A stretch of 64,000 nucleotides of DNA, taken from NCBI RefSeq assembly GCF_946885955.1, contig NZ_CAMPHI010000020.1, positions 1 through 64,000 of the forward strand, written 5' to 3'. The stretch is from an uncultured Pseudomonas sp. Its GTDB lineage: Bacteria; Pseudomonadota; Gammaproteobacteria; Pseudomonadales; Pseudomonadaceae. The position numbers were made by a program, and so were the translations under genes. Under the pieces are notes generated by a model. The model saw only the letters and a list, made by a program, of their open reading frames with translations, was not told the origin of the DNA and did no database searches. Every line of letters starts with the position of its first letter. Position 1 is the first letter of the stretch. Shown here in pieces: positions 36,003 to 47,190 of this stretch.

Positions 36003-37577
36003 TCAAGGTGCGGGCACGAGCTCCTGACGGATACTGGCAAAGGTTCTCGGCCAGGGCTTACCCGCTTGAATGGCGGCTGGCAGGCGCTGTAGCGCAGCTT
36101 GAGCCTCCTGGCGGGTCGCGAAGCTACCATAGGTCACGACGTACAGGGGCTGCCCCTGATGCTGCTTCCTGAAGTAGTGATACTGCTCGCCGTGCTCACG
36201 CACGAAGGCTTGCGCACTGCTCTCGGCGCGCGCGCCGAGAATTTGCAGCGTATAACGCGACCCGGCCTGCGCAGCATACCAATCGGCCGCCACTGTCGAC
36301 TTAGCGACTTGCGGCGCGACGACAGGCTTTGCTGGCGTAACGGGTTGCGGCTTGGAGACCGGCACGGGATCGACCTTCGCCGGCACCTCGGCCACCACAG
36401 GAACCGCAGGAACTACAGGGACCGCAGGAACAGCGGGAACCGACGGTACTGTCGGCACAGCCTCCTGAATAGCTACGCCACCTGCGCCGTCCGCCTCCTC
36501 GACGCCGGCCATACCTGCCGCCTGAGCCAAGGGCTCCCGAATCACCGGCTGGGCCTCACCCACCAGCGGCAGGGGCAATGGCTGACTGGTACCGGCGAAC
36601 TCGATTGCCGGCGCCTGATCATCCTCAGGCACCGATGAAGGCTGCGCCGGCGGCGAACCCACCTCGGCGAGCGGAAGTGCCTGCTCAATTGGTTTCTGGG
36701 ATCCAGGGTTGGAAACCACGGCGGCATCATGCCCTTGCATCAACCAGGCGGCCAGCACCCCGGCGACCACAACCACCAACGCCAATACGTGCTTCTTCGG
36801 CAGACTGAATCCTAAGCCGGCACGCTTGGCCAGTCCGCGTTGCGCGAGCATATTGTCGATCAGCACTTCACGGGCAACCTGATTGATCAGGCCTGGCCAG
36901 CCCTCGGCACGCGCCTCGATAGCCGCGAGCTGCTGATCGGAAAATACCGCCAGATCCCGACCGGCTCCCTCGAGACGCTGCGCCAGATACTCGCGGACCT
37001 CCTCATCGGTGTAGGGCATCAGGTCGATAATATGAAAACACTCTTCGCCATCGGCCAGGGCCTCCAGGCGCGCGCCCAGCTGCGGTTCGGCAAACAGGAA
37101 AACATGCAGGCGGCCTTCGCCATTGCCCGCCGCCAATGCCAACAAGCCGGTCAATGCGGCGTCGCTCAACTGCTCGGCGTCATCGACCAACAAGTAGGTT
37201 TCCTGGCCGGTCAACGCCATCTGCGCAACCTGAGCCAGAATTGCCCGCGGCTCGGCCTGCTGAATCTGCAATCCCTGGGCGACCTGACGGAACAGGCTGC
37301 CGGGATCCTCCGCCCCTTGCGCGGAAACCACTATGGTATGCACCGCCTGCTTGTTGGTGCTGGCAACCAACGCCTGACGCAGCAAAGTCTTGCCACTGCC
37401 CTCTGGCCCGGCCACCACCAGAAGCAACTGGCTGTAACGCGCCAGGTGGTGCAACTGCCCCAAAACCGGCTTGCGTTGCGCAGGAAAGAACTTGAAGCCC
37501 GGAACCCGTGCGGCGAAGGGGTCGTGGCTGAATTGATAGTGTGCGAGGAAAGCCTCGTCAGCATGCAAACCGGTCAT
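36003..37577 (-). CDS. AAA ATPase with SPOR domain (DamX-like)
   Basis: A 524-residue single-pass inner-membrane protein. The cytoplasmic N-terminal AAA/ExeA-like domain has Walker A GPEGSGKT (57-64) and a Walker B-like strand (YLLVDDAEQL). A transmembrane helix lies at about 265-283 (HVLALVVVVAGVLAAWLM). A long Pro/Val/Ala linker with repeated VPAVP units leads to a C-terminal SPOR domain (last 80 residues), which binds septal peptidoglycan stripped of stem peptides. Its position after aroKB matches damX in enterobacteria, suggesting a cell-division role. Confidence 0.85.
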   Translation of the reverse strand: MTGLHADEAFLAHYQFSHDPFAARVPGFKFFPAQRKPVLGQLHHLARYSQLLLVVAGPEGSGKTLLRQALVASTNKQAVHTIVVSAQGAEDPGSLFRQVAQGLQIQQAEPRAILAQVAQMALTGQETYLLVDDAEQLSDAALTGLLALAAGNGEGRLHVFLFAEPQLGARLEALADGEECFHIIDLMPYTDEEVREYLAQRLEGAGRDLAVFSDQQLAAIEARAEGWPGLINQVAREVLIDNMLAQRGLAKRAGLGFSLPKKHVLALVVVVAGVLAAWLMQGHDAAVVSNPGSQKPIEQALPLAEVGSPPAQPSSVPEDDQAPAIEFAGTSQPLPLPLVGEAQPVIREPLAQAAGMAGVEEADGAGGVAIQEAVPTVPSVPAVPAVPVVPAVPVVAEVPAKVDPVPVSKPQPVTPAKPVVAPQVAKSTVAADWYAAQAGSRYTLQILGARAESSAQAFVREHGEQYHYFRKQHQGQPLYVVTYGSFATRQEAQAALQRLPAAIQAGKPWPRTFASIRQELVPAP

Positions 37578-37612
37578 GGGGCACTCTATAAAATGGGTAA
37601 AGCCGAAAATAC

Positions 37613-38710
37613 TTAAAGCGCAGCGACCAGCGCGGCGTAATCCGCGCCAAGCGTGTCATGCAAAACTTCCCGCGGAAACTCGCCGGTCACCACCGCTTCG
37701 CCAAGACCACGCAACAGCACCAGACGCAGCCGACCATCGAGCACCTTCTTGTCGACCGCCATATGCTCGAGAAAGTGCTCGGGCAACATGTCTGCTGGTG
37801 GCACCACGGGCAAACCCGCCGCGATAAAAAGACGCATGGCCCGGTCCCGCTCCCGGGGCTGAATCCAGCCAAGTCGGCAGGACATTTCCAGGGCCATTAC
37901 CGTACCCGCGGCGACCGCCTCGCCATGCAGCCAGACGCCATAGCCTTGATGCGTTTCGATCGCATGACCGAAGGTATGCCCCAGGTTCAAGGTGGCGCGC
38001 ACGCCCGACTCGCGCTCATCGGCACCCACTACCCGGGCCTTCGCCGCACAGGAGCGCTCGATTGCAGTGGTCAGTGCCGACTGGTCGAGCGCCCGCAGGG
38101 CCCCCATATTGGCTTCCAGCCACCCAAGGAAGGGCTCATCACAGATGAGTCCGTACTTGATCACCTCGGCCAGACCGGCCGACAACTCGCGAGCCGGCAA
38201 CGTCAGCAGGCTCTCAGTATCGATAAGCACCGCCTGCGGCTGGTAGAACGCCCCTATCATGTTCTTGCCCAAGGGATGATTGATCCCCGTCTTGCCGCCT
38301 ACGGACGAGTCGACCTGAGAAAGCAGCGTCGTGGGTATCTGGATGAAATTGACCCCACGCTGGTAACAGGCAGCCGCAAAGCCGGCCATATCGCCAATAA
38401 CGCCGCCGCCGAGCGCCACCACGGTGGTGCCACGGTCATGTCGCGCGCCCAATAAACCGTCGAAGATCAGCTGCAGGGTTTGCCAGTTTTTGAAGGCCTC
38501 ACCGTCGGGCAATACGATCGACAGCGGGTTGAAGCCACTGAGCACCGCCTCCAGGCGGGCCAGATAAAGCGGCGCCACGGTTTCATTGGTCACGATAGCG
38601 ACCTGGCGCCCGCCTATATGGGACGCGAGCAAATCGGCCCGAGCCAGCAGCCCGATCCCGATGTAAATGGGATAGCTACGCTCACCGAGATCGACCTGAA
38701 GAGTTTGCAT
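37613..38710 (-). CDS. aroB: 3-Dehydroquinate synthase
   Basis: Second enzyme of the shikimate pathway, converting DAHP to 3-dehydroquinate with NAD+ and a divalent metal; 365 residues, normal length. [11 protein letters not shown] is the NAD-binding glycine-rich motif. LPTTLL-type and [11 protein letters not shown] segments are the substrate-binding lysine region, and the metal-binding HTFGHAIE motif is present. It follows aroK by 50 bp in the pil-aro-SPOR operon. Confidence 0.95.
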   Translation of the reverse strand: MQTLQVDLGERSYPIYIGIGLLARADLLASHIGGRQVAIVTNETVAPLYLARLEAVLSGFNPLSIVLPDGEAFKNWQTLQLIFDGLLGARHDRGTTVVALGGGVIGDMAGFAAACYQRGVNFIQIPTTLLSQVDSSVGGKTGINHPLGKNMIGAFYQPQAVLIDTESLLTLPARELSAGLAEVIKYGLICDEPFLGWLEANMGALRALDQSALTTAIERSCAAKARVVGADERESGVRATLNLGHTFGHAIETHQGYGVWLHGEAVAAGTVMALEMSCRLGWIQPRERDRAMRLFIAAGLPVVPPADMLPEHFLEHMAVDKKVLDGRLRLVLLRGLGEAVVTGEFPREVLHDTLGADYAALVAAL

Positions 38711-38760
38711 GAAGCCCTCGCATTCAAAAGGGCCCTAGAATAGCGCAGTTCAGCTGCGCT

Positions 38761-39279
38761 TTAACGGGGGGGAAGCGCATCGAGGCGCTCTAAAATTTCT
38801 TGCACAACCAGACGCGGAGGACGCTCGTCGGTGTCGACCACGATATCGGCGATTTCGCGGTACAGCGGATCACGAATCGCCAACAGCTCCCTGAGCACCT
38901 TCCCTGGGTCCGCATTGCGTAACAGCGGGCGATTTCGATCACGCGAGGTACGATCGATCTGCTGCTCAACCGTGGCGTGCAGATAAACCACCCGTCCGCC
39001 CTGGCGCAAGGCGGCGCGATTCTCCGGCCGCATTACGGCACCGCCGCCAGTGGCGAGGACCATGCCTTCCTGCTCGCAGAGCTCGACAATTACCGCCTGT
39101 TCGCGCTCACGAAATCCGGCCTCGCCCTCAACGTCGAATATCCATGGAATATTGGCGCCCGTTCGCTGCTCAATCTCCTTATCGGAGTCCTTGAACGGGA
39201 CTCGCAGCTCTTTTGCCAGCAATCGCCCGATGGTGCTTTTTCCAGCCCCCATCGGGCCAACGAGAATCAAATTGCTCAC
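38761..39279 (-). CDS. aroK: Shikimate kinase
   Basis: Phosphorylates shikimate at the 3-hydroxyl with ATP; 172 residues. The Walker A motif is GPMGAGKST (8-16), with the shikimate-binding D-S-D region (FKDSDKEIE), GFREREQ and GGGAV motifs following in family order. It starts 4 bp after pilQ and heads aroKB, so aromatic synthesis genes are co-transcribed with the pilus secretin, as in other Pseudomonas. Confidence 0.95.
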   Translation of the reverse strand: MSNLILVGPMGAGKSTIGRLLAKELRVPFKDSDKEIEQRTGANIPWIFDVEGEAGFREREQAVIVELCEQEGMVLATGGGAVMRPENRAALRQGGRVVYLHATVEQQIDRTSRDRNRPLLRNADPGKVLRELLAIRDPLYREIADIVVDTDERPPRLVVQEILERLDALPPR

Positions 39280-39283
39280 TGAA

Positions 39284-41350
39284 TCAACGGCTCACCGCAA
39301 TGGCTTGGTTGTTCATGATGCGCGGGGTGAGGAAGATCAGCAATTCCGACTTGCTGTCCTTGACCAGATCGCGCCGGAACAATCTTCCAACGTAGGGGAT
39401 ATCACCGAGCAAGGGCACTTTATCCACCGATTTGCTTTGGGTGTTGGTAAAGACACCGCCGATTACAATGGTCTCGCCATCGGTAACCAGCACTTTCGCA
39501 TTCACCTCGTTCTTGGAGATCGCCGGCACACCGCCACTGGCAGCGGCATTCGAGAAGTCAGGCGCATCCTTGGTCACCTTGACCTCCATGATGATCCGAT
39601 TGTCTGGTGTGATCTGCGGAGTCACTTCCAAAGAAAGACTCGCCTCCTTGAAAGAGGTGCTGGTAGCACCACTCGAACTGGCTTCCTGATAAGGCACTTC
39701 CGAGCCTTTCAGGATCTTTGCCGTTTCCTTATCGGACGTGACCACTTTAGGTTGGGAGATAACTTCGCCGTTACCGGTTTTTTCCATCGCCGACAGCTCA
39801 AGGTCCAGCAAGGTGTTATTCGTGATAAACCCAAGGTTCAGACCGACATTTCTACCTGATGCCCCCAAATCCACAAAAGTACCAGCTTGAGTTTCAAGTG
39901 GATCGGACCCCTTGACCAGACTATTGGTACCGCCCACGATAAAGTTGTTGTCACCCAGGCTGACACCGCGCCACTCAACCCCCAGCGACTTATCAAAGTC
40001 AACATTGGCCTCGACGATTCTCGCCTCGACCATAACCTGACGGACAGGTATGTCGAGCTGGGCAACAATACGACGCAGCTCGTCGAGCCGCTCCTGCGTC
40101 TGATAGGCAATGATGCTATTGGTACGGTCATCGACCGTGATCGAGCCCCGGTCATCACCTGCCTCTTCGGAGCTGGTGACCGATTGAAACAACTTGGCCA
40201 TATCCGAAGCTTTGGCATAGTTGACCTGAATCAACTCGCGACGCAGCGGCGCAAGCTCGGCGATCTGTTTCTGCGATTCGAGTTCCTGACGCTCACGAGC
40301 GGCTATTTCATCCGCAGGAGCCACCAGCAGTACGTTACCCACTTTACGCTTGTCCAGCCCCTTGGTCTTGAGCACCAGATCCAAGGCCTGATCCCAGGGA
40401 ACATTCTGCAAACGCAGGGTGATATTGCCCTTGACGGTATCGCTGGCAACCAGGTTCAAATCGGTAAAGTCGGCGATCAACTGCAGGACCGAACGGACAT
40501 CAATGTCCTGAAAGTTCAGCGACAGCTTTTCGCCCGTGTAGGCAAAACGCTCGGCCTTGCGTTTCTCGACATCATCCTGAGTCAATGGCTTGATGCTCAG
40601 GGTGAGCTTGTTATCGGTCTGGTAGGCCAGGTAGTCATAGAACCCTGTGGGCTCGATAACAATGCTGGCCTTGTCGGCACTACCGGTTGCGCTGACAAAC
40701 TGCACCGGGGTCGCAAAATCCTTCACATCCAGACGCACACGCAGCGATTCTGGTAGCTGGGTCTTGGCAAAATCCAGACGAATCTTGCCGCCCTGATCCT
40801 GGATATCCGGACTGACGGAAGCATCGGACAGGGTAACGACGACATTTCCCTCACCCTGTTCGCCACGCTGAAAATCAATATTGCTGATAGCTCGCGATTG
40901 CGCCGCATAGACCTTTGCCGGAGCTGGCTTGCTGACTGGCGCTACCGTAGCGGAGGCCGTATTGGCCTTAACCCCATCGCCCACTACTACATAGAGATTG
41001 TTGCCGTCTACGCGGGTATTGTAAGGCGCAAGATTGGTCAGGTTGATAATCAGGCGAGTGCGGTCTTTTGCCTCGACCACCGTCACGCTACGCGCGTTAC
41101 CCACGCCCAGCTCACGATTTTTCGATCCCAGCTTGTTGGATACGCCAGGCAAGTCGAGCGCGATTCGCGCCGGCTGCTCGATGGTATACCCACGCGGCGC
41201 CAGCACCGGCTCATCGAAGGACAGCTTCAATTCGACACGATCACCGGGCAATGCCGCCACGTCCAAGGCCTGGAGGTCTGTAGCCAGCAGTGCTGGAGAC
41301 GTGATCAACGCCAACAGTGAAAGGGCTAGACGCGAAAAAGAGCTATTCAT
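39284..41350 (-). CDS. pilQ: Type IV pilus secretin PilQ
   Basis: Outer-membrane secretin through which type IV pili extend, 688 residues. The signal peptide ends near residue 24 (SPALLA). Two AMIN peptidoglycan-binding domains follow (about 30-260), then the STN and secretin N domains ([18 protein letters not shown]) and the C-terminal secretin pore ([29 protein letters not shown]). ATG 41350 ([15 protein letters not shown]) gives a proper signal peptide and a GGAA site. Upstream in-frame ATGs reach 41404, next to the pilP stop, but would add a long charged extension before the signal. Confidence 0.94.
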   Translation of the reverse strand: MNSSFSRLALSLLALITSPALLATDLQALDVAALPGDRVELKLSFDEPVLAPRGYTIEQPARIALDLPGVSNKLGSKNRELGVGNARSVTVVEAKDRTRLIINLTNLAPYNTRVDGNNLYVVVGDGVKANTASATVAPVSKPAPAKVYAAQSRAISNIDFQRGEQGEGNVVVTLSDASVSPDIQDQGGKIRLDFAKTQLPESLRVRLDVKDFATPVQFVSATGSADKASIVIEPTGFYDYLAYQTDNKLTLSIKPLTQDDVEKRKAERFAYTGEKLSLNFQDIDVRSVLQLIADFTDLNLVASDTVKGNITLRLQNVPWDQALDLVLKTKGLDKRKVGNVLLVAPADEIAARERQELESQKQIAELAPLRRELIQVNYAKASDMAKLFQSVTSSEEAGDDRGSITVDDRTNSIIAYQTQERLDELRRIVAQLDIPVRQVMVEARIVEANVDFDKSLGVEWRGVSLGDNNFIVGGTNSLVKGSDPLETQAGTFVDLGASGRNVGLNLGFITNNTLLDLELSAMEKTGNGEVISQPKVVTSDKETAKILKGSEVPYQEASSSGATSTSFKEASLSLEVTPQITPDNRIIMEVKVTKDAPDFSNAAASGGVPAISKNEVNAKVLVTDGETIVIGGVFTNTQSKSVDKVPLLGDIPYVGRLFRRDLVKDSKSELLIFLTPRIMNNQAIAVSR

Positions 41351-41404
41351 TTTCAGGTTCCGTTGGGCAGACCGATTATTTTTTTTCATCTTCATTCCGC
41401 TCAT

Positions 41405-41926
41405 TTAAGAGCGCTCCTTAAGGGAGATACTGCGCGGCCGCTCCAGCCAACCACCTTCACCATCTGGAACGATTTCAATCACATCAACCTTGGCCTCATC
41501 GATAGCGACAATCCGGCCATAATTTCGACCCAAATAGTCGCCTACCTTGACGCGGTGAACGCCGCCAGCACCACTGACCAGCGCAAACATGCCGCTGTCA
41601 TTGGAAAGTGTCCCCACCATCTCGAAAACTTCGATATTGAAGCCCTCGAGAAACTGCTTGACCCGCGATTCATCAGGCTTGATTTCCTTCGAGCCCTTCT
41701 GCCGCTCCAGCAATTCGATCTTGACTGGAGGTTGGAATGGGCTGCGCTTCGCCGACGCGTTATAGGTAAAACTTTCATAAGGGGGGAACTTTGGCGCGGG
41801 TTCGATTGCACCAGGTGGACGAGCACGCACTTCGTCCATATACGATTGCAGATCGGAAAAGTCGTTACCGGACCCACAACCCACTAAGCCAACGGCAAGC
41901 AAACATACGAGGCTAGAACGAATCAT
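41405..41926 (-). CDS. pilP: Type IV pilus lipoprotein PilP
   Basis: A 173-residue inner-membrane lipoprotein with lipobox LVGC (C17). The mature protein has an unstructured Pro-rich stretch (FPPYESFTYNASAKRSPF) and a C-terminal beta domain that contacts PilQ. It links the PilMNO inner-membrane platform to the secretin. It overlaps pilO by 4 bp. Confidence 0.93.
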   Translation of the reverse strand: MIRSSLVCLLAVGLVGCGSGNDFSDLQSYMDEVRARPPGAIEPAPKFPPYESFTYNASAKRSPFQPPVKIELLERQKGSKEIKPDESRVKQFLEGFNIEVFEMVGTLSNDSGMFALVSGAGGVHRVKVGDYLGRNYGRIVAIDEAKVDVIEIVPDGEGGWLERPRSISLKERS

Positions 41927-42585
41927 TTTTTCGCCCCTTTCTTGGGCTTCTTCTGCGCACCACCTTGTTCCTCTTCCTTATCGTTATAGCGATAGGTCTT
42001 GGCCAATACGCTAAAGCGAAGTTTAGAGGTGCTGCCTGTGGTAGCTGGAAGCAACTCGAAATCATGCAGGGTCACGATTCGAGGAAGACTCGCGACACCC
42101 GTTACGAAAGTCGCAACATCGTGATAGTTACCCAACACTTTGATTTCAATAGGCAATTCGATATAGAACTGCTGCGTGACTTCTGGCAGCAATTTTATCG
42201 CCTCGAACTCCAAGCCACTGCCCAACCCGGTACGAGTGATGTCCTCCAGAAGCCCAGGCACTTCGGTATCGCTGGGCAACTGCCGAAGCAAGGCGCCGAA
42301 CGAGACCTCCATCTCCTGCATTTGCTCTTTGTAGGCCTCGAGGTTGGCAGCCTGCGCTGCCTTGCTGGAAAATTGCCCCTTGAGCGTCGCTTCCTCGGCC
42401 TCATTGCGAGCAAGCTGCTCCTGCAGATCCTTGAGATGAAAGTTGTAGCCAAGTCCCAATACCAGAATCAGTATCAATATGCTTGCAATAACTTTTACCG
42501 CAGCAGGCCAGGAACCAATATTGTTTAAATCCAGCTCGCTCAAGTCCAGCTTGCGCAGGCCATCCAACGATTCACTCAAACTCAT
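41923..42585 (-). CDS. pilO: Type IV pilus assembly protein PilO
   Basis: A 220-residue bitopic inner-membrane protein. A membrane segment lies at about 29-49 (AAVKVIASILILILVLGLGY), followed by a coiled coil (about 50-95) and a ferredoxin-like periplasmic domain. The C-terminus is a Lys/Glu-rich tail. It forms a heterodimer with PilN and binds PilP. It overlaps both neighbouring genes by 4 bp. Confidence 0.93.
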   Translation of the reverse strand: MSLSESLDGLRKLDLSELDLNNIGSWPAAVKVIASILILILVLGLGYNFHLKDLQEQLARNEAEEATLKGQFSSKAAQAANLEAYKEQMQEMEVSFGALLRQLPSDTEVPGLLEDITRTGLGSGLEFEAIKLLPEVTQQFYIELPIEIKVLGNYHDVATFVTGVASLPRIVTLHDFELLPATTGSTSKLRFSVLAKTYRYNDKEEEQGGAQKKPKKGAKK

Positions 42586-43153
42586 TTTTTAGCCTCCTCA
42601 GCGTCGAGCTTCGGCTGCGTCTGCTGCACAGCTAGCTGGAATACATTGGCCTGATCCACTGCGCCGGCAGTAACCGACTTGACCTCGGTAAGGTTGGGCG
42701 AAGTCAGCCATTCGGAGGCATCCAAATTCCGCATCAAATCCGAGACCCGATTGTTCGACTCGGCGGCGCCAACAATGGAAATATTATTTCCTTTCATTTT
42801 CAAGGCAGTGAAGTAAACACCATCCGGCAACGTTCTCACCAACTGATCGAACACCCGGCCGATAATAGGGCGATTGCCTTGCAGATCCTGGATGATCTTC
42901 ATTCGCTCGATCAATTGTTGGCGCCGAGTCTTCAACTCGCTGATTTCCTTGATGCGCGCATCCAACACTGCAATTTCTTTTTTGATAAAAGCATTGCGTG
43001 CGTTCTGTTGCTCAATGGCGTTATTCAGGTATTGATCACCAAGAAAAACGATCCCTGCTGCGACGGCAAGAACACCTGCAAGGCTGACCAGAAAGCGCTG
43101 CTTGCGCTCCTCGCGTAACTGCTCGCGCCAGGGAAGAAGGTTAATCCGCGCCA

Positions 43154-43154
<1 letters not shown>
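42582..43154 (-). CDS. pilN: Type IV pilus assembly protein PilN
   Basis: A 190-residue bitopic inner-membrane protein. It opens with MARINLLPWRE, the conserved cytoplasmic peptide that docks into PilM. A membrane helix follows at about 20-42, then a coiled coil and a periplasmic ferredoxin-like domain. The longer frame upstream of ATG 43154 lies within pilM and does not match the family. It overlaps the pilM stop by one base. Confidence 0.93.
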
Positions 43155-44245
<1,091 letters not shown>

Positions 44246-44325
44246 TTACGGACTATTTATGTTTTTTCACATTAAATAACAGTCTTGACAGAAGCGCAAA
44301 TGGCTCCCCGGCAAAAAAACCGCTT

Positions 44326-44331
44326 ATAATG
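44326..44331 (+). promoter_or_regulatory. Candidate -10 box of the ponA promoter
   Basis: A perfect TATAAT lies 72 bp before the ponA start in the divergent pilM/ponA gap. No good -35 is present at the usual 16-18 bp; a TTGACA at 44285-44290 is too far upstream to pair with it. Confidence 0.35.
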
Positions 44332-44402
44332 TGAACAGTTTTCCCCTTTTTACCTTCTCTTCCTTTTAACCCATTCTTTTTTCTGGAAATCCCAAAATTT
44401 TG

Positions 44403-46832
44403 ATGCGTTTGCTAAAGCTGTTCTGCTGGTCGGGTGTCGCTGTTTTTTGTGGGCTGCTACTCAGTTTAAGTGGCGCCTTCCTTTATCTTAGCCCTAGCCT
44501 GCCATCCGTCGAATCATTGCGCAGCATTCAGCTGCAAATTCCGCTGAGGGTTTACAGCAGCGATGCCAAGCTGATCGCGGAATTCGGCGAGATGCGTCGA
44601 TCGCCCATTGCCTTCGCCGACATTCCCAAGGACTTCATCAGCGCCCTGCTTTCGGCCGAAGACGACAACTTTGCGAATCATTATGGCGTCGACCTTAGCA
44701 GCCTGCTGCGCGCTGCCACGCAAATATTGCGAAGCGGCCAGATTCAGTCCGGCGGCAGCACCATCACCATGCAGGTGGCGAAGAACTATTTCCTCACCAG
44801 CGAGCGAAGCTTTTCGCGCAAGATCAATGAAATCCTTCTGGCGCTGCAGATCGAACGCGAGCTGAGCAAGGATGAAATCCTCGAGCTGTACGTCAACAAA
44901 ATCTACCTGGGTCACCGTGCCTACGGTATCGAAGCCGCCTCGCAGGTCTATTACGGCAAGCCGATCGGTGAACTCAGCCTGGCGCAGATGGCCATGATCG
45001 CCGGCTTACCGAAAGCCCCCTCCCGCTACAACCCGCTGACCAATCCCGAGCGGGCAAAAGCGCGCCGAGACTGGATTCTCGGCCGCATGCACCTCCTGGG
45101 ACGCATAGATCAGCAACACTACGAAAGCGCGCTAGCCGAGCCCAATACCGCCAGCTATCACATGCAAACTCCCGAGCTGGCCGCGCCTTATGTCGCGGAG
45201 ATGGCCCGCGCCGAAATGGTCGGCCGCTATGGTAGCGATGCCTACACCGAGGGTTTCAACGTATACACCAGCATTTCCAGCGACCTGCAAACCGCCGCCA
45301 ACACCGCCGTGCGCGAAGGCTTGCTTGCCTATGACCAGCGCCACGGCTATCGCGGCCCCGAGAGCCGGCTACCGGGGATGACCCAGGAAACCTGGATGGC
45401 GGAGCTGGCCAAGCAGAACACCCTGGGCGGACTGGAGCCGGCAATCGTCACCCAGGTCGAGAAAAGCGGGATTCTGGTACTGCTGCGCAATGGCCAGGAG
45501 GAAGCCATAACCTGGGACAGCATGAAGTGGGCACGTCCCTTCCTCAACACCAACAGCCTGGGACCACGGCCACAGCAGCCGGCAGATGTCGCACAGATCG
45601 GCGACCTGGTACGGGTCCTCCGCGCGGAAGATGGCAGCCTGCAGTTCAGCCAATTGCCGCTCGCGCAAAGTGCGCTGATTTCCCTGGATCCATATAACGG
45701 CGCAATACGCGCCCTGGTCGGCGGTTTCTCCTTCGAGCAGAGCAACTACAACCGCGCAATCCAGGCCAAGCGCCAGCCTGGCTCCAGCTTCAAGCCTTTC
45801 GTTTACAGCGCCGCACTGGACAGTGGCTATACCGCCGCCAGCCTGGTCAACGATGCGCCCATCGTCTTCCAGGAAGCCGGCATGAGCGAAGCCTGGCGAC
45901 CGAAGAACGACAACAACACCTTCCTGGGGCCGATCCGTTTGCGGGAAGCGCTTTACCGATCGCGCAACCTGGTGTCGATTCGCTTGTTACAGGCGCTCGG
46001 TGTCGACGCCACCCTCGACTACGTCAGCCAGTTCGGTTTCAACAAACAGGAACTGCCGCACAACCTCTCCCTGGCGCTGGGCACAGCCAACCTGACCCCG
46101 ATGGAGATTGCGACCGGCTGGACGGTATTCGCCAATGGCGGATACAAAACCCAGCCATACCTGATCGAACGCATCGACGATCGACATGGCGAAACCCTGT
46201 ATGTCGCCAACCCGCCGAGCACGCCGAATGCAACCCGCGCAGTAATTCCGAAAATTGCCGAACACGCAACGCCGGACGGCGAAACCAGCACTGCAGACCA
46301 GCTCCCAGCGACGACGCCCGCGGCAGCACCGCGGATCATCGACGAGCGCACTGCCTATATCATGACCAGCATGCTGCAGGACGTGATCAAGCGCGGCACC
46401 GGCAGACGCGCATTGGCGCTGGGCCGTGACGATTTGGCCGGCAAGACCGGTACAACCAACGAGTCGAAGGACAGCTGGTTCTCCGGATATAACGGCGATT
46501 ACGTGACCACCGTATGGGCTGGCTTCGACCAGCCGGAGAGCCTTGGCCGCAACGAATATGGCGGCACTGTCGCCTTGCCGATCTGGATGCGCTATATGGG
46601 TGCAGCACTGAAGGATCGCCCAAGCCATCTACCTCCTGAACCGCAAGGTATCTTGACCCTGCGCATCGACCCCTACAGTGGTCGCGCCGCGCTGCCAGGA
46701 ACGCCGGATGCCTATTTCGAGCTGTTCAAAAGCGAAGATTCACCGCCGCCAATGAGTGAACTGGACCCCGCTCTCGGCATTCCTGGCAGTCCGTTGCCTG
46801 CCGATGAGGCGGCCCCGATCGATTTGTTCTAG
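44403..46832 (+). CDS. ponA: Penicillin-binding protein 1A
   Basis: Bifunctional class A peptidoglycan synthase, 809 residues. An N-terminal membrane anchor (about 5-28) is followed by a GT51 glycosyltransferase with catalytic E86 in LSAEDDNF. An OB-like linker domain comes next, then the transpeptidase with nucleophile S461 (SSFK, S461-K464), an SRN motif (YRSRNLV) and KTG (681-683). ATG 44403 begins MRLLKLF as orthologs do; a TTG lies one codon upstream. It is the divergent neighbour of pilM, as in other Pseudomonas. Confidence 0.95.
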   Translation: MRLLKLFCWSGVAVFCGLLLSLSGAFLYLSPSLPSVESLRSIQLQIPLRVYSSDAKLIAEFGEMRRSPIAFADIPKDFISALLSAEDDNFANHYGVDLSSLLRAATQILRSGQIQSGGSTITMQVAKNYFLTSERSFSRKINEILLALQIERELSKDEILELYVNKIYLGHRAYGIEAASQVYYGKPIGELSLAQMAMIAGLPKAPSRYNPLTNPERAKARRDWILGRMHLLGRIDQQHYESALAEPNTASYHMQTPELAAPYVAEMARAEMVGRYGSDAYTEGFNVYTSISSDLQTAANTAVREGLLAYDQRHGYRGPESRLPGMTQETWMAELAKQNTLGGLEPAIVTQVEKSGILVLLRNGQEEAITWDSMKWARPFLNTNSLGPRPQQPADVAQIGDLVRVLRAEDGSLQFSQLPLAQSALISLDPYNGAIRALVGGFSFEQSNYNRAIQAKRQPGSSFKPFVYSAALDSGYTAASLVNDAPIVFQEAGMSEAWRPKNDNNTFLGPIRLREALYRSRNLVSIRLLQALGVDATLDYVSQFGFNKQELPHNLSLALGTANLTPMEIATGWTVFANGGYKTQPYLIERIDDRHGETLYVANPPSTPNATRAVIPKIAEHATPDGETSTADQLPATTPAAAPRIIDERTAYIMTSMLQDVIKRGTGRRALALGRDDLAGKTGTTNESKDSWFSGYNGDYVTTVWAGFDQPESLGRNEYGGTVALPIWMRYMGAALKDRPSHLPPEPQGILTLRIDPYSGRAALPGTPDAYFELFKSEDSPPPMSELDPALGIPGSPLPADEAAPIDLF

Positions 46833-47136
46833 CAAGTGTCATATGCACATCAGAGCGATGAGCCGATCGAAACCGCGCAACCACCCAGGCTAGGCGCTCG
46901 TTGCGCGCTTCAGGAGTGCGCATTGGCGCCAGTGCGCGCAGCACAGCCTTCGAACCAGCGCCTGATAAGTGCCGAGCACTTGAGCGCAACAGAGCAGGAC
47001 GCGCGCCCCACGGCGAATGCAGCCCTCAGGACCACCCGCTCGTCGCTTGGCGATACAGGGAAAGGTCCCCCTCCCGAGATCGCGGAACGCAGCCCGAATG
47101 CCGCACAAAGCTCACGCATGCGCAGTTAACGGAAAC
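46833..47136. other. Intergenic stretch without a recognised gene
   Basis: About 300 bp separate the ponA stop from a strong bidirectional terminator. Several short open frames exist on both strands but none resembles a known family or has a good ribosome site. The region is GC-rich and contains GCGCACTG/CAGTGCGC-like segments (about 46916-46942). A small RNA ending at the terminator is possible but unsupported. Confidence 0.35.
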
Positions 47137-47180
47137 GCAGCCAATAAAAAACCCGCCTCGGCGGGTTTTTTATTGGCTGC
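47137..47180. terminator. Strong bidirectional terminator between ponA and the malic enzyme gene
   Basis: Perfect 21-base arms (47137-47157 and 47160-47180) with a CCCGCC/GGCGGG core flanked by A6 and T6 runs lie 10 bp from the end of the malic enzyme gene and serve transcription from both sides. Confidence 0.85.
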
Positions 47181-47190
47181 GAACAGCGGT

